Notes: generated by a model from the letters alone, not told the origin. Shown: positions 14,911 to 23,340, counted from the stretch's first letter. The stretch: 41,264 bases of DNA from Streptococcus thoraltensis DSM 12221 (GCF_000380145.1 NZ_KB904633.1:1-41264), one strand, 5' to 3'. A program made the numbers and translations.

Positions 14911-15020
14911 ATAGTAACCTTTTGTATTTTCTTTCTCCAAGAAAGCACAAAAGATTGAATAAAATCGTCCAAAATGGAGTCTCCTTCAACCTGAAACTCT
15001 CCAAATTTGAAAACTTTTTC

Positions 15021-15374
15021 TTAAAATAGTAAGGTAACGAGGGCTAAAATAGCCAGACCACCTTGTGTCAAGATGATTTTCTTATCAGCCGTCAATGCTC
15101 CATAAGCTGCGGCGAGAACCACATTAAGCAAAAACACTACTACCAGCGTCTGATTTCCCGTAAAAACCCCAAATAAAAGAAAAATAGCAATCAAACCATT
15201 GTAGATACCCTGATTCTTAAATAGTTTGCTGACCGAGTCGCGCGAGCGCTCCTCCTGAGACATATTAAAGACACGACCTGTTGCTTTCGACTGGGTTGCA
15301 AAAGTCTCTAAATACATGATATAAAAATGTTCCAAAGCTACCAAAGTAGCTAAAATAAGCGTAATAATTGACAT
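15021..15374 (-). CDS. DUF1304 family membrane protein
   Basis: 117 residues with four membrane helices: about 2-20, 55-70, 73-92 and 100-117. The N-terminal ATLVALEHFYIMYLETFA and the central motif NQGIYNGLIAIFLLFG are characteristic of DUF1304, whose function is not known. It is a single gene on the minus strand. Repeat elements lie on both sides: the LE/MITE1/MITE2 nest after its 3' end, and MITE2 copy 2 beyond the next gene. Confidence 0.82.
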   Translation of the reverse strand: MSIITLILATLVALEHFYIMYLETFATQSKATGRVFNMSQEERSRDSVSKLFKNQGIYNGLIAIFLLFGVFTGNQTLVVVFLLNVVLAAAYGALTADKKIILTQGGLAILALVTLLF

Positions 15375-15533
15375 ACTTTCCTCTTTTCTGAAATAGCCTC
15401 ACTTAGACTAACTTTATCTTGTTATCATATTACAAAAAAAGCTAAATCGCACTTATTTTGTCTCTTACATCAAAAACATGTTAACTTATTCACAATAATG
15501 TGATACAATAAAAGAAAAATGAAAGAGTAACCT

Positions 15534-15734
15534 ATGAATAAAGATACCGTTATCAAGCGCCTACGTGAAGAGCTAAAAATGCCTAAATTCAATGCTTTCT
15601 TTGAGGAAAAAGACTATAGCGAAGCAGACTATCAACAATTAAAAACCGACCTACTCAATTACTATCGTGACTATGTTGATAATGTTGAAGCAGATTTCCA
15701 AGGTGGTTTAAAGACCAACGATGGTCGTAAATAA
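15534..15734 (+). CDS. Small conserved-type hypothetical protein
   Basis: 66 residues, charged and mostly helical, beginning MNKDTVIKRLREELKMPKFN and ending GGLKTNDGRK. It has no signal peptide, no membrane helix and no cysteine. A promoter-like TTCACA-17-TACAAT (15489-15517) and a GAAAGAG ribosome-binding site precede the ATG, so it is probably expressed. It faces away from the DUF1304 gene. A MITE2 copy begins 4 bp after its stop and could supply the transcript's 3' hairpin. I do not recognise the family. Confidence 0.7.
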   Translation: MNKDTVIKRLREELKMPKFNAFFEEKDYSEADYQQLKTDLLNYYRDYVDNVEADFQGGLKTNDGRK

Positions 15735-15738
15735 ATAA

Positions 15739-15841
15739 TACTCTTTAAAAATCAAAAGCAGACCTTGTTGACTTGATGTGATGACCTTCAGTTCTATCTG
15801 CTATCTGTGTCGCCTAGTCTGCTTTTGATTTTCATTGAGTA
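15739..15841 (-). mobile_element. MITE2, copy 2 (inverted relative to copy 1)
   Basis: 103 bp with termini TACTCTTTAAAAATCAAAAG and CTTTTGATTTTCATTGAGTA. Read on the minus strand it follows copy 1 closely, including the inner words GACTAGGCGACACAGATAGC and AGATAGAAC. No target duplication is evident. It starts 4 bp after the stop of the 66-residue gene. Confidence 0.8.
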
Positions 15842-15848
15842 GCAGTTG

Positions 15849-15874
15849 AACACTAGCAAATTGCTAGTGTTTTC
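15849..15874. terminator. Terminator hairpin following the small gene and MITE2
   Basis: AACACTAGCA-aat-TGCTAGTGTT, a perfect 10-bp stem followed by TTC and a T-rich stretch. It ends plus-strand transcription. Confidence 0.75.
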
Positions 15875-15888
15875 TTATTCTAGAAAAG

Positions 15889-15926
15889 AAAAAAGCTTTG
15901 ATAGGAAGACCTGTTCAAAGCTTTTT
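15889..15926 (-). terminator. Terminator of the flavoprotein gene
   Basis: AAAAAGCTTTG and CAAAGCTTTTT pair across a 15-nt loop. On the minus strand the stem is followed by a T-run, just after the stop at 15935. Confidence 0.82.
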
Positions 15927-15934
15927 ATAGGGGA

Positions 15935-17446
15935 TTATTTTGCAAATTCAGCAGCTTTTGTACCTGCCTGACGACCGAAGACAACGATGTCAGCAACAGC
16001 GTTACCACCAATACGGTTGCTTCCATGCACACCACCAGTTACTTCACCTGCGGCAAAGAGACCCGGGATAGTTGATCCATCTTTTTTCAATACCTCTGTA
16101 TTAGTATTAATTTTTAAACCACCCATGGTGTGGTGGATACCTGGTGCAATCTTGATTGCATAGAAAGGAGCTTTTGAAATGTCACGGTCCATGCCTGTCG
16201 TACGACCAAATTCTGAATCTTTCTTATCAGCAACAGATTTGTTCCAAGAATCAATTGTTGTTTTCATGTTCTCTGCTGAAACATCCATTTTCTTAGCTAG
16301 TTCTTCAATAGAATCAGCTTTGACAACCATGCCTTTTTCTTCGTAAGTGTCAATTGATTTTGAATGTTCACGAAGTTGTTGGTCAAAGACAACATATGCT
16401 GAACGTTCTGGAAGTTTGTTGATAGCTGCAGAAACGTTATCACGTGTTTCCATTTCATTGTAGAAACGTTTACCCTCTGCATTGATAAGGACAGCACCTT
16501 CACCACGGATTGCTTCTGATACAAGGAAAGGATCTTTACCTTTTTCTTGATAGACAGTAGGGTGAATTTGGATTTGATCCATTTGAACAGTATCTGCGCC
16601 GAGTTTCTCAGCAAGGGCAACACCATCACCAGTTGCACCTGTATGGTTAGTTGTCACGTAGTTTTTCAATTCTGGTTTGTATTCAGTGATCATCTCCATG
16701 TTAGCACCGAAACCACCAGCTGTATCAACAACGGCTTTGGCTGAGATTGTTTTTGTTTTCTTAGCCATTTTAACTTTGATACCAGTTGCAGCACCATCTT
16801 TTTCAGTAATCTCAGTTACGTCTGCATTTACAAATACTGGAATTTTTTTCTCTTTCAAGTTGTTGTAAAGACCATCTACCAAGTAACCACCTACAGCTGA
16901 ACCATCTGCTGGACGGTGAATACGTTCTTTAGAGAAACCACCTGAGAATGTAACATCGCTCAAAGTAATCCCCATACCATCCAACCAGTCAATCGCTTCA
17001 GCAGAGTTATCTACCATGTAGCGCAGTAATTCTGGATTGTTAGTACCTTTACCACCTTTTAAAGTTTCTTCGTAAAACAAATCATTAGTATCTTCGATAC
17101 CTTGTTCCTTTTGGAATTTTGTTTCTGAAGCATTCATACCACCTGATGATTTGTTCGTATTACCACCGATGATAGGCATTTTTTCAAAAATAGCAACCTT
17201 TGCACCAGCCTCTTGAGCTGAAAGAGCAGCTGCCATACCAGCACCACCAGAACCTACAACGACAACATCATAGCTATCTTTGACCTTTGATGGATCTGTA
17301 TACGTTTTTTGTGAAGCACCTGAAACAGCTTCTTCTTTTGAAGACGATGATTTTGTCTCTTTAGAAGCATTAGATGATTTTCCACAAGCTACTAAGACAA
17401 AGATTGCTAAAAAGCAAGCTAAAATCTTAAACCAATTTTTTTTCAT
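15935..17446 (-). CDS. Lipid-anchored flavoprotein of the fumarate reductase/flavocytochrome c family
   Basis: 503 residues. A type II signal peptide ends in lipobox LVAC (Cys at about 21), followed by a Ser/Lys-rich linker to about residue 55. The FAD-binding motif VVVGSGGAGMAAALSAQ is at about 62-78. The catalytic stretches IRGEGAVLINAEGKRFYNEM with ETRDNVS, and IHHTMGGLKIN, match the fumarate-reductase active site with its proton-relay Arg and His. The C-terminal FAD-contact segment reads GEVTGGVHGSNRIGGNAVAD. There are no heme motifs and no FMN-transfer domain (DGxSGAT). It probably reduces fumarate, urocanate or a similar acceptor outside the membrane, with a separate electron donor. The start has GCAAGGAG upstream. 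Confidence 0.85.
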   Translation of the reverse strand: MKKNWFKILACFLAIFVLVACGKSSNASKETKSSSSKEEAVSGASQKTYTDPSKVKDSYDVVVVGSGGAGMAAALSAQEAGAKVAIFEKMPIIGGNTNKSSGGMNASETKFQKEQGIEDTNDLFYEETLKGGKGTNNPELLRYMVDNSAEAIDWLDGMGITLSDVTFSGGFSKERIHRPADGSAVGGYLVDGLYNNLKEKKIPVFVNADVTEITEKDGAATGIKVKMAKKTKTISAKAVVDTAGGFGANMEMITEYKPELKNYVTTNHTGATGDGVALAEKLGADTVQMDQIQIHPTVYQEKGKDPFLVSEAIRGEGAVLINAEGKRFYNEMETRDNVSAAINKLPERSAYVVFDQQLREHSKSIDTYEEKGMVVKADSIEELAKKMDVSAENMKTTIDSWNKSVADKKDSEFGRTTGMDRDISKAPFYAIKIAPGIHHTMGGLKINTNTEVLKKDGSTIPGLFAAGEVTGGVHGSNRIGGNAVADIVVFGRQAGTKAAEFAK

Positions 17447-17637
17447 GTCAATCTCCTTGCATTTTCTTTCACAAAGAATTGTATCTTAAAACGGAAACGC
17501 TGTCAATATTTTGTGAAATTTTTTCAGAAAAAACAATTAAAAAACAAAGTATCAAAGGCGTCAATTTGCCACTTTCACTAGCCAAATCAAAACATTAGAG
17601 GAAGAATTAGGTAAAAAATCAGGATTTTAAACAAAGC

Positions 17638-17664
17638 AAAAAAGCCCGTAACCACGGGCTTTCA
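17638..17664 (-). terminator. Terminator of rpsD
   Basis: AAAGCCCGT-aacc-ACGGGCTTT, a 9-bp perfect stem followed by a T-run on the minus strand. Confidence 0.9.
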
Positions 17665-17682
17665 AAGTACTTAATCTTAAAA

Positions 17683-18294
17683 TTAAAGCATTTTGTTGTA
17701 GAATTCAACGATAAGTGCTTCGTTGATTTCTGGGTGGATTTCATCACGTTCTGGAAGGCGTGTAAGTGATCCTTCAAGTTTTTCAGCATCGAATGCTACG
17801 AATGATGGACGTCCAACTGTAGCTTCAACTGCTTCAAGGATAGCTGGAACTTTAGCTGATTTTTCACGAACTGAGATTACTTGACCGACTTCAACGCGGT
17901 ATGATGGAATATCAACGCGTTTTCCGTCAACAAGGATATGACCGTGGTTTACGAATTGACGTGCTTGACGACGAGTAGTTGCAAGACCTAAACGGTAGAC
18001 AACGTTGTCAAGACGACGCTCAAGAAGAAGCATGAAGTTGTAACCAAGGATTCCGCCTTTGATTTTAGTAGCTTGTACGAACAAGTTACGGAATTGTTTT
18101 TCACTCATTCCATAAGTGAAACGCAATTTTTGTTTTTCAGCCAATTGCAAACCGTACTCAGAAAGTTTTGAACGGTTGTTTGGTCCGTGTTGTCCTGGAA
18201 CATAGTTACGACGAGCAAGCTCTTTACCTGTTCCTGTAAGTGATAAGCCTAAACGACGGGCTTGTTTCCATGATGGTCCTGTATAACGTGACAT
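17683..18294 (-). CDS. rpsD: 30S ribosomal protein S4
   Basis: 203 residues beginning [20 protein letters not shown], with the S4 RNA-binding domain at about 93-155 ([20 protein letters not shown], then [14 protein letters not shown]). S4 is a primary binder of 16S rRNA and nucleates assembly of the small subunit body. As usual in Firmicutes it stands alone rather than in the alpha operon. An AGAGGAGG ribosome-binding site precedes the ATG, and the long leader upstream may allow autoregulation. Confidence 0.98.
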   Translation of the reverse strand: MSRYTGPSWKQARRLGLSLTGTGKELARRNYVPGQHGPNNRSKLSEYGLQLAEKQKLRFTYGMSEKQFRNLFVQATKIKGGILGYNFMLLLERRLDNVVYRLGLATTRRQARQFVNHGHILVDGKRVDIPSYRVEVGQVISVREKSAKVPAILEAVEATVGRPSFVAFDAEKLEGSLTRLPERDEIHPEINEALIVEFYNKML

Positions 18295-18468
18295 TTAAAA
18301 TGTCCTCCTCTTTATTTTTTGAAACTAGCTAACTAGCTTCCATTTCTGAGGAAATAAGATTGTTCAATCCTGATTCGTGCAGATGCCCTTCGCCTAAACA
18401 GCCAAGGTTACTTGTATTTCAAGGTATCTGTTGACGAGCTTCATAATGAACTGCCATTATTTCACACA
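18295..18468 (-). ncRNA. Long rpsD leader, candidate S4 autoregulatory RNA
   Basis: About 170 nt lie between the predicted transcription start and the rpsD ATG without coding capacity. It contains the inverted repeat AAGCTAG/CTAGTTTC just before the ribosome-binding site and further short complementary segments. S4 leaders that bind the protein are known upstream of rpsD in Firmicutes. I infer this role from position and length, not from a verified fold. Confidence 0.45.
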
Positions 18469-18474
18469 AAGAGT

Positions 18475-18503
18475 ATTTTAGCATTTAATTACCCTTTTGT
18501 AAA
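18475..18503 (-). promoter_or_regulatory. Promoter of rpsD
   Basis: On the minus strand TTTACA, a 17-bp spacer and TAAAAT form a near-consensus sigma-70 promoter. It lies just after the stop of the XRE gene, so rpsD has its own promoter. Confidence 0.72.
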
Positions 18504-18513
18504 GGAAATTTCT

Positions 18514-18966
18514 CTAGTCTTTTTTTGGAAAAATATAGTAGTAAAAGACTAAACCAATGATGATAGCTGCTGGGATAGCACAGAGGTTGCATTGTATAGA
18601 TACTTCAATGATGGCCTTGATAAGGGTAGCTGGTTGATTAAACAAAGCAGAATAATCCAAACGTCCACTCAAGATAAGCATTGACAAACCAAAAATCAAC
18701 ACGTAGGCGACTACTGCGTAGCGAAAGGCTAGCTTTTTGAGATTAACTTGCTGATATGAATCCTCAACAACCAGTACCTCTAGGGGAAGCTCTAGTATTT
18801 TTGACAATTCAAGCATATTTCTTTTGCTCGGATAGGTGTCCCCATTTTCCCATTTTGAAATAGTCTTATCTGATACTTTTATTTTTTCTGCCAAATCTGC
18901 TTGTGTTAAAGCATATTCTTGACGATACTCTTTTAACTTGATGGCTAAAATCGTTTCTTTTTCCAA
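18514..18966 (-). CDS. XRE-family helix-turn-helix protein with C-terminal membrane segments
   Basis: 150 residues. The HTH_3 domain covers about residues 8-62 (LTQADLAEKIKVSDKTISKW, then ENGDTYPS). A short linker and two membrane helices follow (about 82-103 and 125-146), ending KKD. Membrane-tethered XRE proteins of this size occur widely in Firmicutes and usually act as local regulators; the target is unknown. Upstream on the same strand is the Veg-family gene, separated by a terminator and an extended inverted repeat. Its start has a GGAAAAG-like site and AGGTG further up. Confidence 0.82.
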   Translation of the reverse strand: MEKETILAIKLKEYRQEYALTQADLAEKIKVSDKTISKWENGDTYPSKRNMLELSKILELPLEVLVVEDSYQQVNLKKLAFRYAVVAYVLIFGLSMLILSGRLDYSALFNQPATLIKAIIEVSIQCNLCAIPAAIIIGLVFYYYIFPKKD

Positions 18967-19064
18967 AATCTTTCACCTCTTTCCTATTTTTTAAAAACAT
19001 TTTAATTAAAAATAGGTCTCTTGTATAGGAAATCATTGAAAATAGAGAAAAAGAGAATTATTCT

Positions 19065-19111
19065 AGTTGACTTTTTCTTTACACCACTGTCAACTTAAGT
19101 GTAAAGAAAAA
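19065..19111. repeat. Two overlapping inverted repeats between the Veg and XRE genes
   Basis: AGTTGAC (19065-19071) pairs with GTCAACT (19089-19095). TTTTTCTTTACAC (19072-19084) pairs with GTGTAAAGAAAAA (19099-19111), a 13-bp perfect stem. The two cannot form fully at the same time. The second also overlaps the T-tail of the Veg terminator. Confidence 0.6.
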
Positions 19112-19130
19112 ACCTCCATGGAGGTTTTGG
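19106..19130 (-). terminator. Terminator of the Veg-family gene
   Basis: AAAACCTCCATGGAGGTTTT is palindromic and is followed by a T-run on the minus strand, a few bases after the stop at 19133. Confidence 0.82.
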
Positions 19131-19132
19131 GC

Positions 19133-19420
19133 TCATTCTGGCGTTCCTTCATCAAAGTAACGAATTAAGGTTTTTTCTGTCAAAATATCAGAGTAGGTGT
19201 AGGATTCAACGTAAGAATTATTAATTGCTCCCGGTTCAGTTGATTGTTCATTATATTCAACGATAAATAATGACTGATATACTTCAATCAAGCGACCGAT
19301 TTTTGTTTTTTCACGTTTACGACCGTTCTCTAAAGTTAACTCAACTAATTGTCCCTCATGATTTTTGACATCATCTTTAATTTTTTTCATTTTTGCTACA
19401 TCAGCAAATGCATCACTCAT
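19133..19420 (-). CDS. Veg-family protein
   Basis: 95 residues. It contains the Veg pattern GQLVELTLENGRKREKTKIG, then RLIEVYQSLFIVEYN and SYTYSDILTEKTL, matching Bacillus Veg, a small SH3-like protein that affects biofilm matrix control. The first 15 residues and the last 10 are extra compared with the Bacillus protein. It lies 60 bp after dnaB on the same strand and may be read with it; its own terminator follows. Confidence 0.8.
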   Translation of the reverse strand: MSDAFADVAKMKKIKDDVKNHEGQLVELTLENGRKREKTKIGRLIEVYQSLFIVEYNEQSTEPGAINNSYVESYTYSDILTEKTLIRYFDEGTPE

Positions 19421-19480
19421 ACGGTTTCTCCTATTTCTTAGACAAGTTTCTTTACAATCTTGTCAACTTACCTATCAAGT

Positions 19481-20842
19481 TTAAAACTCTTCAAATTGAG
19501 CTATACTTGAAAACTTATTGTATTCTTTTTGGAACATTAACTTAACTGTCCCACGCGCTCCAGCACGGTTTTTCTCAAGGATAACTTCAACGGTATTATC
19601 CTCAATAGCATCCTCGGCTTCCTCACCTTCTTTACGATAATAGTCATCTCGGTAAAGAAAGGCAACGATATCCGCATCTTGCTCGATAGACCCTGATTCA
19701 CGAATATCCGAGAGAACTGGTCTCTTATCTTGACGTTGCTCAACACCACGGGAGAGCTGACTAAGAGCAATGACTGGGACACGTAATTCTTTTGCCAAAA
19801 TCTTCAACTGACGAGAGATTTCTGAAACTTCTTGTTGACGGTTTTCCGGTCGTGTTCCTGAAATTAACTGCAAATAGTCAATTACAATAAGACCTAGTCC
19901 ACCGTCAACTTCTTGTGCTAATTTACGAGAACGCGCTCGAATTTCAGTAATCTTGATACCCGGCGTATCATCGATGTAAATTGGCGCTTCCGCCAAAGCA
20001 CCTTGAGCAATCATAACATTAGTCCAATCTTGCTCTGTCAATTGCCCCGTACGCAAGGAATGTGAATCAATCATACCTTCTGCAGCTAACATACGGTCAA
20101 CAAGACTTTCCGCCCCCATCTCAAGAGAGAAAATGGCTACAGCCTTATTTTGTTTTGTCCCAACATTTTGAGCGATATTGAGAACAAATGCAGTCTTACC
20201 AACCGCAGGCCGAGCAGCTAAAATAATTAACTGATCTGGGTGTAAACCTGTTGTAATGCGATCCAAATCTCTGAAACCCGTTGGAAGTCCTGTAACATCG
20301 GACGTCTGTTGGGCACGAATTTCAAGATTTTCAAAGTTTTGATCAAGCACACTCGCAATCGTCCTAAACCCACTACGATTACTATGCTCATTAATCTCAA
20401 TCAAAGCCTTCTCTGCGCCAGCAATAATTTCCTCTGACTCAAGCGCCCCCTCATAGGCTTCGTTGACAGTATCTGTCAAGCGCTTGATAATATTGCGCAA
20501 CATGGCTTTTTCAGCCACAATTTTAGCGTAATAATCAGCATTAGCACTGGTTGGCACACTATTGACCAACTCAACAATATAAGAGAGGCCTCCGATATTT
20601 TGAAGGTCTCCTTGACTATCAAGAATATTTCTAACAGTTGTGGCATCGATAGCATCATGACGATCACTTAGGGTAACCATAGCTCTAAAAATAACCTTAT
20701 GAGCATATTTATAAAAATCATCTGCTTCGATAAATTCACGAACCGTTATCAGCTTGTCTGGTGAGATAAAGATTGATCCCAAAACAGACTGCTCGGCTAC
20801 CAAATCTTGTGGCTGTACACGTAATTCTAGTGTCTCCGCCAT
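19481..20842 (-). CDS. dnaB: Replicative DNA helicase
   Basis: 453 residues. The N-terminal primase-interacting domain covers about 1-150 (QDLVAEQSVLGSIFISPDKL), followed by a linker and a RecA-like ATPase. Walker A is AARPAVGKTAFVLN at about 208-221. Walker B is LGLIVIDYLQLISG, and SQLSRGVEQRQDKRPVLSDI is the family signature with the arginine finger region. It unwinds DNA at the fork as a hexamer (DnaC in Bacillus naming). It follows rplI by 43 bp in the gdpP-rplI-dnaB cluster. Confidence 0.98.
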   Translation of the reverse strand: MAETLELRVQPQDLVAEQSVLGSIFISPDKLITVREFIEADDFYKYAHKVIFRAMVTLSDRHDAIDATTVRNILDSQGDLQNIGGLSYIVELVNSVPTSANADYYAKIVAEKAMLRNIIKRLTDTVNEAYEGALESEEIIAGAEKALIEINEHSNRSGFRTIASVLDQNFENLEIRAQQTSDVTGLPTGFRDLDRITTGLHPDQLIILAARPAVGKTAFVLNIAQNVGTKQNKAVAIFSLEMGAESLVDRMLAAEGMIDSHSLRTGQLTEQDWTNVMIAQGALAEAPIYIDDTPGIKITEIRARSRKLAQEVDGGLGLIVIDYLQLISGTRPENRQQEVSEISRQLKILAKELRVPVIALSQLSRGVEQRQDKRPVLSDIRESGSIEQDADIVAFLYRDDYYRKEGEEAEDAIEDNTVEVILEKNRAGARGTVKLMFQKEYNKFSSIAQFEEF

Positions 20843-20885
20843 CTTCTCACCTCCTTGTCAATCTTGTGTAAATCTTTATAGACGA

Positions 20886-21338
20886 TTATGCCTCTTTAAC
20901 GGCCAATTTTATATCAGCAGTTACTTCTTTGTGTAGTTTAACAGGCACTTCAATCAACCCAATCGCACGGATTGGATGGGCTAATTCAATGTGACGTTTA
21001 TCCACTTTAATGCCAAATTGTTTTTGCAATTCTTCAGCAATTTTCTTAGCAGTAATCGAACCAAAAGTACGACCGTCTGGGCCAACTTTTTCTGTAAATT
21101 GCACACGAGTTTCTTCTTTTTCAAGCTCAACTTTTGTTGCTTTTGCTTCTGCCAATAACTCCGCTTGATGTTTTTGTTCTGATTTTTGTTTACCTTTTAG
21201 CTCACCGATAGCCTGATTAGTTGCTTCCTTAGCCAAATTTTTCTTTAACAAGAAGTTTTGTGCATATCCTGTTGGAACTTCTTTAATTTCCCCTTTTTTG
21301 CCTTTGCCTTTAACGTCTTGTAAAAAAATAACTTTCAT
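20886..21338 (-). CDS. rplI: 50S ribosomal protein L9
   Basis: 150 residues beginning [20 protein letters not shown], the standard L9 N-domain ([20 protein letters not shown]), then a long central helix and the C-domain ([20 protein letters not shown]). It binds 23S rRNA near the L1 stalk. It starts 3 bp after the gdpP stop, so the two genes are translationally linked, as in most Firmicutes. Confidence 0.98.
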   Translation of the reverse strand: MKVIFLQDVKGKGKKGEIKEVPTGYAQNFLLKKNLAKEATNQAIGELKGKQKSEQKHQAELLAEAKATKVELEKEETRVQFTEKVGPDGRTFGSITAKKIAEELQKQFGIKVDKRHIELAHPIRAIGLIEVPVKLHKEVTADIKLAVKEA

Positions 21339-21341
21339 TAT

Positions 21342-23309
21342 CTACTCCTCTTCTACTTCTTTATCAATAATATCTAATAATTGGGCTTCTAAATCAATAA
21401 CAGCAATATTATCACATTGGCAGGCAGCAAGGTTGAAATGACCTCCCCCGCCCAACTGTTCCATAATGCGCTGAACATTGACATTGTTGCGGCTTCTTGC
21501 GGAAATAGTCGTTTGACCCTTAGAATTCTTAGAAATCACAAAACTTGCCTCAATATCTGCCATCATTAACAGACTATCAGCAGCCTTACTTGCAATAACA
21601 TTATTGTAAGGGACATCCTCTGGACCACTAGCAATCATAATATGCTTTTTATATGGCTTCGCTCTTAGAATTAACTCATTAACCTGACGGTATTCTTCAA
21701 AATCGGTTGCTGCGATAGATTGAATTTCAACACTATCACTCCCCAAGGTTCTAAGATAACTTGCCACATCAAAGGTACGGCTAGTTACTCGAGTTGAGAA
21801 ATTCTTCGTATCAAGCATAATACCAGCCATCAAGAGACTAGCTTGAAGCTTGTTTAATTTGCTAGATTTAGCATTTTGGAAAGTAATCAATTCTGTAACC
21901 AATTCTGCCGCAGAACTTGCACCACTTTCAATAAAAGTTAAAACAGCATTGTCAGGGAAATCATCATCGCGACGGTGATGATCCACGACAATTGTCTCAC
22001 GGAATTCATCAAACAATTCTTTTGAAAGCGTCAGACTTGTTTTAGAATGATCAACCATAATCAACAACGATCTGTGATCAACCATCTGCAAAGCTTCCGA
22101 AACCGTCACAAGATTTGTTGATTCATCTTGTTTAAGCCGATCGATAGCTCTCTCAATGTCCATTCCCATGTCACTCGGATCATATACAACGTAAGATTCT
22201 GAAACCAACTGACTCGCAAAAAATTGCATTCCGACAGAAGACCCCAAGGCATCCATATCTAAACGACGATGTCCAACAACAAATACTTTATCAACTGATT
22301 TGATTTTGTCCGAAATAGCTGACATCATCGCGCGAGTTCTAGTACGTGAACGTTTTACAGTTGAAACCGTTCCTCCACCAAAATACATCAAGTCTGCATG
22401 CTCTTCATTTTCCTTAAGAACAACTTGATCACCACCGCGAACTAAGGCTATATTGAGATTTTCTTGGGCGATAACCCCAATTTGATTGTGATTTCCTCTA
22501 CCGTAAGCAATCCCCATACTTAAGGTCAATGATAATTCATATTCTTGAGCTTCCTGACGGAAACGATCTAAAATATCAAATTTATCATTGATTAGCTTTT
22601 CAAGGGTGCCATAATCGGTAAAGAAATAAAATCGGTCCATCGCAACACGACGATAGAAAATAGCATGTTCTTCAGCAAAATTTGCGATGAAATTAGCAAC
22701 AAAACTATTAATACTTGAAATATCAGCATCAGCCATGTTATCTGTGAAATCATCATAATTATCGACAGACATAATCCCAATAACAGGACGTTTTTTGATA
22801 GTTTTTTGGCTACCTTCAATTTCTTGGCTAGCGTCAAAGAAGTAAAAGACACCGGCTTCTAAGTCCATATAGGAATTGTACCTAGCTTCGCCAATCGTAA
22901 TACTACGAGCAAGTGCTCCCTGTTTATGGGCTTCAAGTAAATCAAGAACAACTTGTGTGTCAAATTGTCCTGTCTCTTGATCGCTGAAAATCAACTGAGC
23001 ATAAGGATTATACCAGTCAATTTCACTTGCTTCTGGATTAAACTTAATGACCCCAACTGGCATCTTATCAAGTAGCGTCTTTAAACTTACCTCAGTTTTA
23101 TCATTTAACAGTTCGATTTGTTCATCTTCAGATAACTGATAACTTTCTTTCTGAAAATAAAGCAATGCCGTCAAAAATAAACACGCCAAAAAAATAGCAA
23201 TCAATAAGCTGGTTTCTGACTGTGTTAGACGTACACTGATGGCCAATAAACCAAATACAATCATGCCAATCATCACAAGATGAATGGTTTCAAAACGAAA
23301 TCTTTTCAT
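21342..23309 (-). CDS. gdpP: Cyclic-di-AMP phosphodiesterase
   Basis: 655 residues. Two membrane helices lie at about 10-50, then a PAS domain (LLDKMPVGVIKFNPEASEID), a degenerate GGDEF domain (about 170-310) and a DHH phosphoesterase. The DHH part shows VGHRRLDMDALGSS, the VDHSK segment, VDHHRRDDD, and C-terminal DHHA1 with GGGGHFNLAACQ. It hydrolyses c-di-AMP to pApA. It is membrane-bound with its domains in the cytoplasm. It is first in gdpP-rplI-dnaB. Confidence 0.96.
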   Translation of the reverse strand: MKRFRFETIHLVMIGMIVFGLLAISVRLTQSETSLLIAIFLACLFLTALLYFQKESYQLSEDEQIELLNDKTEVSLKTLLDKMPVGVIKFNPEASEIDWYNPYAQLIFSDQETGQFDTQVVLDLLEAHKQGALARSITIGEARYNSYMDLEAGVFYFFDASQEIEGSQKTIKKRPVIGIMSVDNYDDFTDNMADADISSINSFVANFIANFAEEHAIFYRRVAMDRFYFFTDYGTLEKLINDKFDILDRFRQEAQEYELSLTLSMGIAYGRGNHNQIGVIAQENLNIALVRGGDQVVLKENEEHADLMYFGGGTVSTVKRSRTRTRAMMSAISDKIKSVDKVFVVGHRRLDMDALGSSVGMQFFASQLVSESYVVYDPSDMGMDIERAIDRLKQDESTNLVTVSEALQMVDHRSLLIMVDHSKTSLTLSKELFDEFRETIVVDHHRRDDDFPDNAVLTFIESGASSAAELVTELITFQNAKSSKLNKLQASLLMAGIMLDTKNFSTRVTSRTFDVASYLRTLGSDSVEIQSIAATDFEEYRQVNELILRAKPYKKHIMIASGPEDVPYNNVIASKAADSLLMMADIEASFVISKNSKGQTTISARSRNNVNVQRIMEQLGGGGHFNLAACQCDNIAVIDLEAQLLDIIDKEVEEE

Positions 23310-23340
23310 TTAATAACCTCTTAAGGTCATATTATACCAC

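Larger units (their letters stand above)
14671..14997. repeat. Longer repeat (LE, copy B), split by an inserted short element
   Basis: 14671-14702 and 14911-14997 together match the uninterrupted stretch 31103-31215. Shared words include ACTCTTAGAAAT, GTTGATTTA/ATTGATTTA, TCCAAAATGGA and TTCAACCTGA. In this copy the second short element, MITE1-B, sits at a TA in the middle. Both LE copies lie just 3' of a minus-strand gene. The stretch 14575-14670 before it holds only a weak hairpin at 14590-14611 (AGCTT/AAGCT) with no T-tail, and no gene. Confidence 0.7.
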
